Positions 1 to 6,468 of a stretch of 7,616 nt of DNA are shown piece by piece. Each line of letters opens with the position of its first letter. Within the stretch, counting starts at the first letter, position 1. The notes below the pieces were generated by a model that was not told the DNA's origin, searched no databases, and was given only the letters and a program-made list of their open reading frames with translations. Origin of the DNA: Desulfobacteraceae bacterium (GTDB taxonomy: Bacteria > Desulfobacterota > Desulfobacteria > Desulfobacterales > Desulfobacteraceae); NCBI GenBank assembly GCA_003354055.1, contig PIVQ01000331.1, positions 1 through 7,616 on the forward strand. Reading direction: 5' to 3'. The translations under genes were made by a program, and so were the position numbers.

Positions 1-50
1 AAAGGGGTTCTCAGTTTTCGCAACGTCCCCCGCATCAAAGATTCTCCCGT

Positions 51-647
51 TCAGCTCTTTTGACAGATAAATACCATATGACCTGCCGGGAACTGATCCT
101 CTTCCATCAAAATAATCTTACAATCCATGTCATCGAATAATTCCAGGGTTTCCCGGTATCCGATTGTTCCGTATTCGAATAAGACCCCTTCCATGTTACC
201 GCTGGCCTCGCCCGCGTATGCCCCGCCTGTAAAAAGCAACACCCCGCCCGGGTTCAGCAAATCGCACATTTTTCTTGTTGCCGCCCCCTGAAGAGAAACC
301 GGGGTATGAAAGAGACTGTCCCAGGCAATGATCAGATCAAAATGGTCACAGGTTTCCCAGGCAATAAAATCATCATTTATGAAATTGATATCAGGATGTC
401 TGTCCTTTGCCAATCGTATCATTTCCGAAGATACATCTATCCCGGTAACTTGAAAATCGCTATTCAACGCCTCATCGATTACCCTGCCGGTACCGCCGCA
501 TCCCACATCTAAAAATACCGCGTTCCTCTTTGCGTGGTCCATGGCCTTTTGAATATACGCCATTCCGTACTCAGGTCTCTTCATCTGGGTAGCGGTCCAC
601 CACTTGGCAATCTTATTATAGTTTTTCCCTGTCTGGTCCGGGGTCAT
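51..647 (-). CDS. Class I SAM-dependent methyltransferase, substrate unknown
   Basis: This 198-residue soluble protein has a Rossmann-type SAM-binding fold. Motif I is FLDVGCGGTGR (about residues 45-55). The acidic residue closing strand 2 is D71 in TGIDVSSEM. A motif IV-like stretch, DLIIAWDSLFH, lies at 104-114, and a post-strand-4 LLNPGGVLLFTGG at 130-142. These are the hallmarks of the Methyltransf_11/25 group. The substrate cannot be read from the sequence: the C-terminal ~50 residues carry no diagnostic motif, and the length suits a small-molecule enzyme. The ATG at 647 has an AAGG about 7 bases upstream. The gene starts 21 bases after the thioesterase stop, so it is probably the third gene of the darP operon. 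The family is confident, the reaction is not. Confidence 0.9.
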   Translation of the reverse strand: MTPDQTGKNYNKIAKWWTATQMKRPEYGMAYIQKAMDHAKRNAVFLDVGCGGTGRVIDEALNSDFQVTGIDVSSEMIRLAKDRHPDINFINDDFIAWETCDHFDLIIAWDSLFHTPVSLQGAATRKMCDLLNPGGVLLFTGGAYAGEASGNMEGVLFEYGTIGYRETLELFDDMDCKIILMEEDQFPAGHMVFICQKS

Positions 648-668
648 TGAATTACCTTAATTAGACTC

Positions 669-1094
669 TTAGATGACAGCACAACTGGCAAAACATTTAA
701 CACAGAGCTTGCCTGCCCCGTTTCTCACATCAGCCTGGAGATGAAGATTGCGCCTTGTCTTCTCAACAATGGTGGCCGTTATGGTAATATATTCATGATC
801 AGCACCAATAGGTCTGATATAGGTGGTATTAAGCTGGGTGGTCACACTGGGCTCCGCCACCAACAGACTTAATGGCCCGATGGTGTTATCCACGGCAGCC
901 ACCACCATTCCACCCTGCATAAACCCGAACGGATTCTGGTACTTTTCTTTTACCGGAAACCTTACAACCAGGGATTTTCCGGGTTCATACGCCATCATCT
1001 CCCCGTCCATTTCAATAAAAACATTGGGCGGAATTTTTATACCTGATCCTTCTGGAATCTGCGCTGCAATGGATGCCATCAGTTTGTTGTTCAT
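669..1094 (-). CDS. PaaI-type hotdog-fold acyl-CoA thioesterase
   Basis: This is a 141-residue hotdog-fold protein of the PaaI/4HBT group, whose members hydrolyse acyl- or aryl-CoA thioesters in the cytoplasm. The active-site segment NPFGFMQGG (residues 54-62) is followed by VDNTIG with a candidate catalytic Asp at 69, then the TTQLNTTYIRPI strand typical of the family. The usual His of the HGG motif is Gln here (MQGG), a variant that occurs in PaaI-like proteins. The frame stays open up to a TTG at 1157, but I choose the ATG at 1094: it has GGAG 7 bases upstream and gives the usual family length, while the extra N-terminus is Cys/Arg-rich and unlike the family. It sits between darP and the methyltransferase, probably co-transcribed. 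The acyl substrate is unknown. Confidence 0.88.
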   Translation of the reverse strand: MNNKLMASIAAQIPEGSGIKIPPNVFIEMDGEMMAYEPGKSLVVRFPVKEKYQNPFGFMQGGMVVAAVDNTIGPLSLLVAEPSVTTQLNTTYIRPIGADHEYITITATIVEKTRRNLHLQADVRNGAGKLCVKCFASCAVI

Positions 1095-1174
1095 TACGTA
1101 ACTCCGTATACATGTAGAGGTGCAAACCCCGGTTCCCCGGTTCATGTCATGACCCAAAGACTTATCCCCTTTGT

Positions 1175-1669
1175 TTACTCGTCATTCATACTGCTGACAA
1201 TGATCTGCCTGAGTGCGTTCAAAGATTTTGAAGATTTGCCCGATTTTTTCTCTTTTTTGATATTTCTCAGAAGCTGTCTCAGTCTCTGGCGTTCCAGCCC
1301 CGGACAGGTACGAAGTAACTCTTCGATAACAGCCGGGTCATCTGTTAAAAGTCTTTCCAGCCATATCCGAATCTTTTTATTGGTTTCCGATTCAACAGGA
1401 GGAGCAGCCTCCATCTGCAGCAGTGCCAGACGGATGGGCTCGGGATCCACATTCCGCATCAACGCACCGATATATTGCCTCTGCCGCCTGCCTGCGATAT
1501 GGGATGTAATGGACCGTGCAGCTATCAAGGCGACCCGCAGCTTATCCGGCAGGTCCAGGCGTTCCAGTTGCCAGTCTGGCAGTTCGCTTAACTCCTCCCC
1601 AAGTTTCTGAAGTGCCTCAGCCTCTTTTTTTATCTGTGTTTTACTCTTACGCTCTAGTTCTTCTTCCAT
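1175..1669 (-). CDS. darP: Ribosome-associated assembly factor DarP (YjgA, DUF615)
   Basis: This 164-residue, highly charged, helical protein matches the DUF615/YjgA family. Diagnostic stretches are KSKTQIKKEAEALQKLGEEL (residues 8-27), LDLPDKLRVALIAAR, the basic GRRQRQYIGALMR (60-72), DPEPIRLAL, and the C-terminal RLRQLLRNIKKEKK (129-142). In E. coli, DarP binds late 50S precursors and helps mature the large subunit; the role here is inferred from homology. The frame extends to a TTG at 1681, but the ATG at 1669 is preferred because GGTGG lies 5 bases before it and MEEELERKSK is a sensible N-terminus. It is the first gene of a likely three-gene unit, about 80 bases before the thioesterase start, with a good promoter upstream. 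Confidence 0.9.
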   Translation of the reverse strand: MEEELERKSKTQIKKEAEALQKLGEELSELPDWQLERLDLPDKLRVALIAARSITSHIAGRRQRQYIGALMRNVDPEPIRLALLQMEAAPPVESETNKKIRIWLERLLTDDPAVIEELLRTCPGLERQRLRQLLRNIKKEKKSGKSSKSLNALRQIIVSSMNDE

Positions 1670-1718
1670 TGTTACCACCAAAAATAAATACCTGAAACAC
1701 CAGGCTGTAAAAATATGG

Positions 1719-1748
1719 AATGTAGGACAGTACGTCCGTTCTTGTCAA
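1719..1748 (-). promoter_or_regulatory. Probable sigma-70 promoter for the darP operon
   Basis: On the minus strand a perfect -35 hexamer TTGACA (1743-1748) is followed after 18 bases by TACATT (1719-1724), which matches the -10 consensus at four of six positions. It lies about 50 bases upstream of the darP ATG. The spacer contains GGAC-N5-GTCC, a short dyad that could be an operator but is too small to claim. No other comparable promoter was seen in this gap. Confidence 0.45.
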
Positions 1749-2092
1749 GGATACGAACACGGCAGGTTCATTGTAAACCAGCTGGGCATAACAACTGCCG
1801 AACCGGATGGAATCCCCTTAAAAGAAAAATTAATAATCTCTGTAAACATAAACAGCCGAACCACCCTCGAGTTTTTTGATACCTTTGTGGGGGCTTTATT
1901 CATTTTGAATTGTGCCCACCAAGAGTAATTCGGAAATTGATCCCAACTAACAACCGTTTAAGGATTCTTATTATATCTTCCATGATGCGTAACGAAATTT
2001 TCTGTATTGTGGATGCAGGTGTCACAATTTCCATGCAAACCCGGAGGAACAGGCAGTCGGGGGGGAAAGCTAAGCCGCGGCGTGAGGGAAGA

Positions 2093-2115
2093 GGAATTTC
2101 AAGGACTGAAATTCC
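2093..2115 (+). repeat. Perfect 9-bp hairpin with GGA in the loop
   Basis: GGAATTTCA (2093-2101) and TGAAATTCC (2107-2115) form a perfect 9-bp stem around the 5-base loop AGGAC. As plus-strand RNA this is a stem displaying GGA in a short loop, the geometry recognised by CsrA/RsmA. It could equally be part of an extragenic palindromic repeat or, read on the other strand, a structure downstream of the GNAT gene. No T-run follows on either strand, so a simple intrinsic terminator is unlikely. Confidence 0.7.
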
Positions 2116-2156
2116 CTGACCGCCCGCTTGCCCAACGGTCAGGACGATTGGCGGGC
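2115..2156. repeat. Overlapping inverted repeats CCTGACCG/CGGTCAGG and GCCCGC/GCGGGC
   Basis: CCTGACCG (2115-2122) pairs with CGGTCAGG (2136-2143) as an 8-bp stem. The loop of that stem contains GCCCGC (2122-2127), which can instead pair with GCGGGC (2151-2156). The two stems exclude each other, since 2122 belongs to both and one arm lies inside the other's loop. The first stem abuts the GGA-loop hairpin directly. The compact GC-rich structure resembles an extragenic palindromic element or a 3' processing signal; which one cannot be decided from one copy. Confidence 0.6.
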
Positions 2157-2205
2157 ATTTAGCGGCGTGATTCCCCCTTCGGCCGCCGGGTCAGAGCCAA
2201 AACCG

Positions 2206-2733
2206 TTACCCTTTCCAATTCTCCCGGTCCAGAATCCATCGATTAACGGCTTGATGATAGTTAATCCATCCCGGTGTGGTGTCGTATGTTTTTTCCAGGG
2301 TGAATCCAAGTTTTGCAAGGGTCTTGTTGGGTCCCGGATTTTCGGCGAAAGGTTCGCAGAGCAGGCGTTTTAATTCAAATTTTTCAAAATACCGTGTGAT
2401 GCACCGGCTGACTAAACTTTGGCCAAACCCTTGTTTCCTGAATGATCCGACCCAGACATGGAGATGCATATAGGCCTCTTGTCCGTATACTATTTTGTTG
2501 ATGTTGGAATGCCCGATTGACTGACCGTCTGCTCCCCAGAACAGGTAATAAAACTGCCGTTGCTTGAGTGGTTTGTCCAGATCGTCCTGAATAAGGGAAT
2601 ACCATTTGTCTCTTTCCGGCAGTTTATCCGGATCCACACCCATGCGGTTCAGGAAATCCTGATCTGCATTTAAAAAGTAGTCAATTATGCGGGTTTGCTC
2701 TCCCGGCTGCATTTCCTTTATATCAGTACGCAT
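2206..2733 (-). CDS. GNAT-family N-acetyltransferase (RimJ/RimL-like)
   Basis: This 175-residue cytoplasmic protein has a GNAT fold. The acetyl-CoA pyrophosphate-binding motif A is seen as VWVGSFRKQGFGQSLV (residues 93-108), with R99-K-Q-G-F-G104 as the R/Q-x-x-G-x-G/A signature. The distal ENPGPNKTLAKLGFTLEKTY (131-150) matches the N-x-x-S/N-x-x-x-x-x-K-x-G-F pattern of RimJ/RimL-type enzymes. The N-terminal half, with RDKWYSLIQDDL, is presumably the acceptor side, but the acceptor is unknown. The ATG at 2733 is preceded by AAGGAG at 7 bases, a strong ribosome site. It is transcribed divergently from the translocase, with about 260 bases between the two starts. Two TTCGAA palindromes at 2745-2750 and 2759-2764 lie just upstream and could be operator half-sites. 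Confidence 0.88.
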   Translation of the reverse strand: MRTDIKEMQPGEQTRIIDYFLNADQDFLNRMGVDPDKLPERDKWYSLIQDDLDKPLKQRQFYYLFWGADGQSIGHSNINKIVYGQEAYMHLHVWVGSFRKQGFGQSLVSRCITRYFEKFELKRLLCEPFAENPGPNKTLAKLGFTLEKTYDTTPGWINYHQAVNRWILDRENWKG

Positions 2734-2825
2734 ATTCCAACTCCTTCGAATCGTTCATTTCGAAACGAAGCTTACCATATCATTTCTTAAATAGAAGAGA
2801 AAATTATTGGGCAACAGGCACACAG

Positions 2826-2845
2826 CGTATACGTGTTCGGAACAC
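2826..2845. promoter_or_regulatory. Adjacent palindromes upstream of the translocase gene
   Basis: CGTATACG (2826-2833) is a perfect 8-base palindrome. It overlaps by one base the dyad GTGTTC-G-GAACAC (2833-2845), with perfect 6-base arms. They lie in the divergent region between the GNAT and translocase genes and could bind a dimeric regulator. The second dyad does not match the E. coli LexA box (CTGT-N8-ACAG), and no regulator gene is adjacent to suggest which protein would bind. Confidence 0.3.
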
Positions 2846-2858
2846 TCTCTTTGCTGGC

Positions 2859-2882
2859 TTCGGCACTTTGACTTAGGGTCGG
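2859..2882 (+). repeat. Copy A of a split motif shared with 7527-7544
   Basis: TTCGGCACT (2859-2867) is followed after 7 bases by AGGGTCGG (2875-2882), then a GGCC-containing GC-rich run. The same two blocks in the same order occur at 7527-7535 and 7537-7544 with a spacing of one base. The copies sit about 4.7 kb apart, in non-coding sequence on either side of the translocase-to-HEPN segment. They may belong to a dispersed extragenic repeat family; chance is not excluded. Confidence 0.35.
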
Positions 2883-2996
2883 ATGGGCCTGAGGCATTCC
2901 ACCGGCAGTGGCATCTCTTTTCCAATTATGGTATATAGCACCGCCGTAGGTTGGGCATATACGGTAGATCATAAATTCAATAAAGAAGCAGGCAGC

Positions 2997-5069
2997 GTGA
3001 AAATAAATACTTACAGTCTTGATAACAATGTGTTGACCGTCAAAACAGAATGCGGAGAATATAGGTTTAAAATCGACGGGGAGACCGGCATAACAAACGC
3101 ACAGCGGATTGCGGAGATAATGGTCGGTGAAATGGAAACCGTTGAAAAAAGATTCCAGTCTGCCAAGGAAAAATCGAATCCGTACGCAAAGCTGCTGATG
3201 TCAAACCTGAACATCTCCGACCGATATGTCCGCCTTGAAAACCGATATAACCAGCTTGTTCAGGAATTAGAAGAACTCAAGGCCCTGTACCGGGGCCGGG
3301 ATAAACCAGCGGCCGCAGAAAAAGCCCCGGCCCCGACGGCGGACAAGGCACCGGTCAAACCAGCCCCCCTGGTAAAGCAGGTATTAGATAAGCTGAAACA
3401 GTCGCGGATATCCGAAAAATCTCAGGAAGACAAAAAATCGCAGGAGAATACTTCACCCCGGCTCGAGACACCGCGGGAACCGGAAAAAGCAGAGGTAAAG
3501 CCCGAACCGGAAACCCGGACGGAAAAAACGTTTCAACCTGCGCCGGAACCGCAGGTACAGCCGTCCCCCCGGCTGAAAATCAATACGGCAGAGAAGCGCA
3601 GCCCCCTTTCCGGAGCGTCCGCTGACAGTGACAATGATGAATTCCAGCTGCCGTCCCTGGATTTTCTTAAAAAAGCAGACATGAAGGCAGCGGTGGACCA
3701 TGAGGCCATACGACGGGATGCAGAGCTGCTTGAACAGAAACTCAGCTACTTCGGGATCAAGGGAGAGGTCATGGAAGTCTCACCCGGCCCCGTTATCACC
3801 ACCTTTGAATACAAGCCTGAGCCCGGCATCAAAATCAGCAAGATCGTTAACCTGGCAGATGATCTGGCCCTTGCCCTGAGCGCTCTGAGTATCCGCATTG
3901 TTGCCCCGATCCCGGGCAAGGATGTCATCGGCATTGAGATTCCAAATACACAGATGAGTATCGTTCCCTTTGTGGACATTGTGGACTCAGACGAATTTGC
4001 CGAAATCGACTCCAGAACCCCCGTCTGCCTGGGCAAGGATATCATCGGAAACCCGGTGGTGGTAGGGCTTGAAAAAATGCCCCACCTGCTCATTGCCGGG
4101 GCCACGGGAACGGGTAAAAGCGTTGCCCTGAACGCCATGATAACCAGTATCCTGTACAAGTCATCACCGGATAAGGTCAAGTTTATCATGATCGACCCCA
4201 AGCGTATCGAACTGTCCCTGTTTAATGATATTCCCCACCTGATAGCGCCCGTTATCACCGACATGAAAAAGGCCAATATTGCGCTTCAGTGGGTGGTCCG
4301 AGAGATGGAGAGCCGGTATGAAAAGCTTGCCCGGCTGCAGGTGAGAAACATTGAGCAGTACAACCGAAAAATAAAAACCCAAGATCTGTCGGAATATGAG
4401 GATGAGGACGGATTTGATGCCTTTCCCTATATCATCGTCATCATTGACGAGCTGGCCGACCTGATGATGACCGCCAGCAAGGATATCGAATTTTCCCTCA
4501 CCCGGATCGCCCAGATGGCAAGGGCTGCTGGCATTCATCTCATCCTTGCCACCCAGCGCCCCTCTGTTGATGTGCTCACAGGCATTATCAAGGCCAACTT
4601 CCCCACACGGATATCATTCCAGGTTTCCTCCAAAACCGATTCCAGGACCATCATCGATTCCAACGGGGCAGAGACCCTTCTGGGAAGAGGTGATATGCTC
4701 TTTGTTCCCCCGGGCAGTGCACGGTTGACCAGGGTCCACGGCACCTATCTGTCCGAAGAGGAGCTCGTCACCATCACTGATTTCATCAAAACTCAGGGAA
4801 AACCCAGGTATGTGCTTGACGTAATCACCGAAAAAGAGGAAGAGCCGTCAACCGTGGAGATCAGCGAAGATGATTACGACGAAAAATACCAGGCTGCCCT
4901 GGAATTTGTCATGACCACCCGCCAGGCCTCCATTTCAAGTGTCCAGCGCGCTCTCAGGGTCGGCTACAACAGGGCCGCAAGAATCATAGACCTTATGGAG
5001 AAAAAAGGAATTATCGGGCCCTCTGATGGGGTGAAGCCCCGGCAGGTTCTGCAGAATAGACTATATTAA
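2997..5069 (+). CDS. Soluble FtsK/SpoIIIE-type DNA translocase with ZapA-like N-terminal domain
   Basis: This ATP-driven double-stranded DNA pump has about 690 residues from the GTG start chosen here. The C-terminal two thirds is a complete FtsK motor. An alpha-domain-like part begins near 240 (GIKGEVMEVSPGPVITTF at 253-270). Walker A is GATGTGKS (368-375), FIMIDPKRIELSLF lies at 396-409, and Walker B is IIVIIDELADL with D484/E485. RIAQMARAAGIHLILATQRP (503-522) follows. The last ~60 residues (628-686) are the gamma winged helix that reads orienting DNA motifs and contacts XerD in E. coli; its helix RVGYNRAARIIDLMEKKGI is intact. The N-terminus is odd: no membrane segment exists anywhere. Residues ~13-97 instead resemble ZapA (CGEYRFKIDG, RIAEIMVGEM, then NPYAKLLMSNLNISDRYVRL and a coiled coil). 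Residues ~103-215 are a Pro/Glu/Lys-rich linker. The open frame reaches an ATG at 2883, but that part overlaps a repeat-like motif and looks non-coding. The GTG at 2997 has only a weak AGG upstream, so the start is uncertain. Confidence 0.9.
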   Translation: MKINTYSLDNNVLTVKTECGEYRFKIDGETGITNAQRIAEIMVGEMETVEKRFQSAKEKSNPYAKLLMSNLNISDRYVRLENRYNQLVQELEELKALYRGRDKPAAAEKAPAPTADKAPVKPAPLVKQVLDKLKQSRISEKSQEDKKSQENTSPRLETPREPEKAEVKPEPETRTEKTFQPAPEPQVQPSPRLKINTAEKRSPLSGASADSDNDEFQLPSLDFLKKADMKAAVDHEAIRRDAELLEQKLSYFGIKGEVMEVSPGPVITTFEYKPEPGIKISKIVNLADDLALALSALSIRIVAPIPGKDVIGIEIPNTQMSIVPFVDIVDSDEFAEIDSRTPVCLGKDIIGNPVVVGLEKMPHLLIAGATGTGKSVALNAMITSILYKSSPDKVKFIMIDPKRIELSLFNDIPHLIAPVITDMKKANIALQWVVREMESRYEKLARLQVRNIEQYNRKIKTQDLSEYEDEDGFDAFPYIIVIIDELADLMMTASKDIEFSLTRIAQMARAAGIHLILATQRPSVDVLTGIIKANFPTRISFQVSSKTDSRTIIDSNGAETLLGRGDMLFVPPGSARLTRVHGTYLSEEELVTITDFIKTQGKPRYVLDVITEKEEEPSTVEISEDDYDEKYQAALEFVMTTRQASISSVQRALRVGYNRAARIIDLMEKKGIIGPSDGVKPRQVLQNRLY

Positions 5070-5126
5070 GCCATTCAAAATAAAAATATTGCAAAACCAA
5101 ACCGGCAGTTGTAAACAAACCCTACT

Positions 5127-6422
5127 ATGGACTTACCGGATCTAAAAGAATATCCCCACCCGACCTATACGGACAATGACCTGTCCATTGAACTCAACTG
5201 CCTGGGCAACCGGGAGTACACCAAGATCTCCTATCCGGTAAAATACGGGGTGTTCTCACGGCTTTCGACCCGGGATCTTATCCTGGAGTTTAACCGGAAC
5301 CATGAACTCAGACATGCCCGATCCAAAACTAATGCCTGGCTCCATCCCCAGGAATGGCTGAAGCGGAGTATGGGAAATGACTGGGTTTATTATTCAACCG
5401 GCGGTTATGCCGGAGTATTTGAATCCATCGGGGAATATTACCTGCCCAACCTAATGTACACCACCAATTCCCTTCTTGGAGGCAAGCCCTTTAATGAGCC
5501 TGAGGTGGCCCGGCTGTCCTACGACTGGCATGAGACCCTTGCAAAAATCCCCATAAACAAGGCAGATATGCCGCCCCATATCCGAGGCTGGGTGGAGCAG
5601 ATCCTGTCAAAGACTCCGGATATACTTGACGACAGGGCCAATGCCTTGTTTAAGATTTCAGGTGCAAGAACCACGGTGCTGCCGCCGGATGCCAGGCATT
5701 CGGATTATGATGTGATTCCGCTGACCATTGCCGACGGCTGTCTGTACAAATGCAGATTCTGCAAGGTGAAAAATAAAAAGGCATTTAGTCCGAGATCAAA
5801 GACAGATATCGACCGGCAACTCCATGAGTTGCAAATCCTGTATGATAAGGATCTGATTAATTACAACAGCCTGTTTTTAGGGGAGCATGATGCCCTGAAT
5901 GCACCGGCAGACCTGATTCTTTATGCGGCAAGAGTTGCCCATGAGACCCTTGGGTTTGGCAGGAGCATCATGAAGCATCCGCGGCTCTGCTTTTTCGGAA
6001 GTGTGGATGCGGTGCTCAATGCAGAGGACAGGCTCTTTAAAGAGTTGAACACCCTGCCCTTTCACACCCATATCAATATCGGGCTTGAATCGGCGGATCC
6101 GGCCACCCTTGAAAAAATAGGCAAACCCATCACCGCTGAAAAGGTGAGTCAGGCCTTTGACCGGATGCAGGCAATCAACCAGGCCTTTGACCGGATTGAA
6201 ATGACCTGTAATTTTATTATGGATGAGGACCTGCCGCCCGGTCACAACACAACCATGATGAGCCTTATCCGGGACCGGTTGAAGTTTACCCAGCCAAAGG
6301 GAAGTGTGTATCTGTCCCCTCTTCAATTCGGCCGGCCGTCAAGGGAAGTGCTGTTTGACTTCTATCATCTCAAAACCCGCAGCCGCCTGCCCATGTTTTT
6401 ATATATTATCCAGCGGCTGTAA
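5127..6422 (+). CDS. Radical SAM protein of unknown function
   Basis: This 431-residue protein has a radical SAM core in its second half. The [4Fe-4S]-binding C-x3-C-x2-C is C205-LYK-C209-RF-C212, preceded by DVIPLTIADG. LGEHDA (251-256) is a GGE-like SAM-contact motif after strand 2, and INIGLESADPATLEKIGKP (316-334) is the late-barrel GLES motif also found in HemN-, Elp3- and MiaB-like enzymes. The first ~190 residues, with WLHPQEWLKRSMGNDWVYYS and GGYAGVFESIGEYYLPNLMY, form a domain I do not recognise. The end is short after the barrel, without a TRAM or Cys-rich auxiliary cluster, which argues against a tRNA methylthiotransferase. The ATG at 5127 lacks a clear Shine-Dalgarno sequence. The gene starts 57 bases after the translocase stop with no terminator between them, so co-transcription is likely. 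Substrate and pathway are unknown. Confidence 0.85.
   Translation: MDLPDLKEYPHPTYTDNDLSIELNCLGNREYTKISYPVKYGVFSRLSTRDLILEFNRNHELRHARSKTNAWLHPQEWLKRSMGNDWVYYSTGGYAGVFESIGEYYLPNLMYTTNSLLGGKPFNEPEVARLSYDWHETLAKIPINKADMPPHIRGWVEQILSKTPDILDDRANALFKISGARTTVLPPDARHSDYDVIPLTIADGCLYKCRFCKVKNKKAFSPRSKTDIDRQLHELQILYDKDLINYNSLFLGEHDALNAPADLILYAARVAHETLGFGRSIMKHPRLCFFGSVDAVLNAEDRLFKELNTLPFHTHINIGLESADPATLEKIGKPITAEKVSQAFDRMQAINQAFDRIEMTCNFIMDEDLPPGHNTTMMSLIRDRLKFTQPKGSVYLSPLQFGRPSREVLFDFYHLKTRSRLPMFLYIIQRL
6150..6196 (+). repeat. Two in-frame copies of a 17-base direct repeat in the radical SAM gene
   Basis: CAGGCCTTTGACCGGAT occurs at 6150-6166 and again at 6180-6196, exactly 30 bases apart. The protein therefore carries SQAFDRMQAI followed by NQAFDRIEMT (residues 341-360). 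The spacing keeps the frame and the repeat lies in a helix of the barrel, so the gene is not broken. It looks like a small, fairly recent tandem duplication of about 10 codons. Confidence 0.9.
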
Positions 6423-6468
6423 TCTCAGGGCTATCCACAACGACAACTGCCCTGTAAACTTTTCTATG

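Larger units (their letters stand above)
1682..2205. other. Gene-poor interval between darP and the GNAT gene
   Basis: I see no intact gene with a start signal in these 524 bases. The stretch holds the darP promoter (1719-1748). On the plus strand, a frame is open from 1611 to a TAA at 1926-1928 but has no ATG, GTG or TTG placed to start it; its segment 1749-1925 has a coding-like bias (38 of 59 codons begin with a purine), so it may be a gene remnant. From 2040 on, the sequence turns GC-rich with several inverted repeats, listed separately. A minus-strand reading frame of 52 codons (1745-1903) lacks a good ribosome site and conflicts with the plus-strand bias, so I do not call it. Confidence 0.6.

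Noticed and set aside
1..35. Start of a further minus-strand gene after the methyltransferase
   Set aside because: An ATG at 35 with GGGAG 8 bases upstream is plausible, but only 11 codons are visible before the window edge.
1745..1903. 52-codon minus-strand frame in the darP leader
   Set aside because: GGTGG lies 12 bases from the ATG, too far; the peptide is not protein-like and the opposite strand shows the stronger coding bias.
2028..2090. c-di-GMP (GEMM) riboswitch suggested by GCAAACC and a later GGAAAGC
   Set aside because: The conserved GGGACGCAAAGCC core is not present, the P2 stem is poor, and no gene starts downstream on this strand.
1910..2119. 69-codon plus-strand frame starting at TTG
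   Set aside because: Poor start, no recognisable domain, and its second half runs through the GC-rich hairpin region.
2130..2136. Integron attC-like core GCCCAAC
   Set aside because: No matching GTTRRRY partner at attC distance, and no integrase or cassette array nearby.
2833..2845. LexA/SOS box upstream of the translocase
   Set aside because: The dyad does not match the E. coli consensus; kept only as an unidentified palindrome.
2883..2996. 38-residue N-terminal extension of the translocase
   Set aside because: The sequence does not resemble any FtsK or ZapA part, overlaps a repeat-like motif, and the ATG has no ribosome site.
6426..6454. Intrinsic terminator after the radical SAM gene
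   Set aside because: Only a 6-bp stem with a 17-base loop and no clean T-run directly after it.
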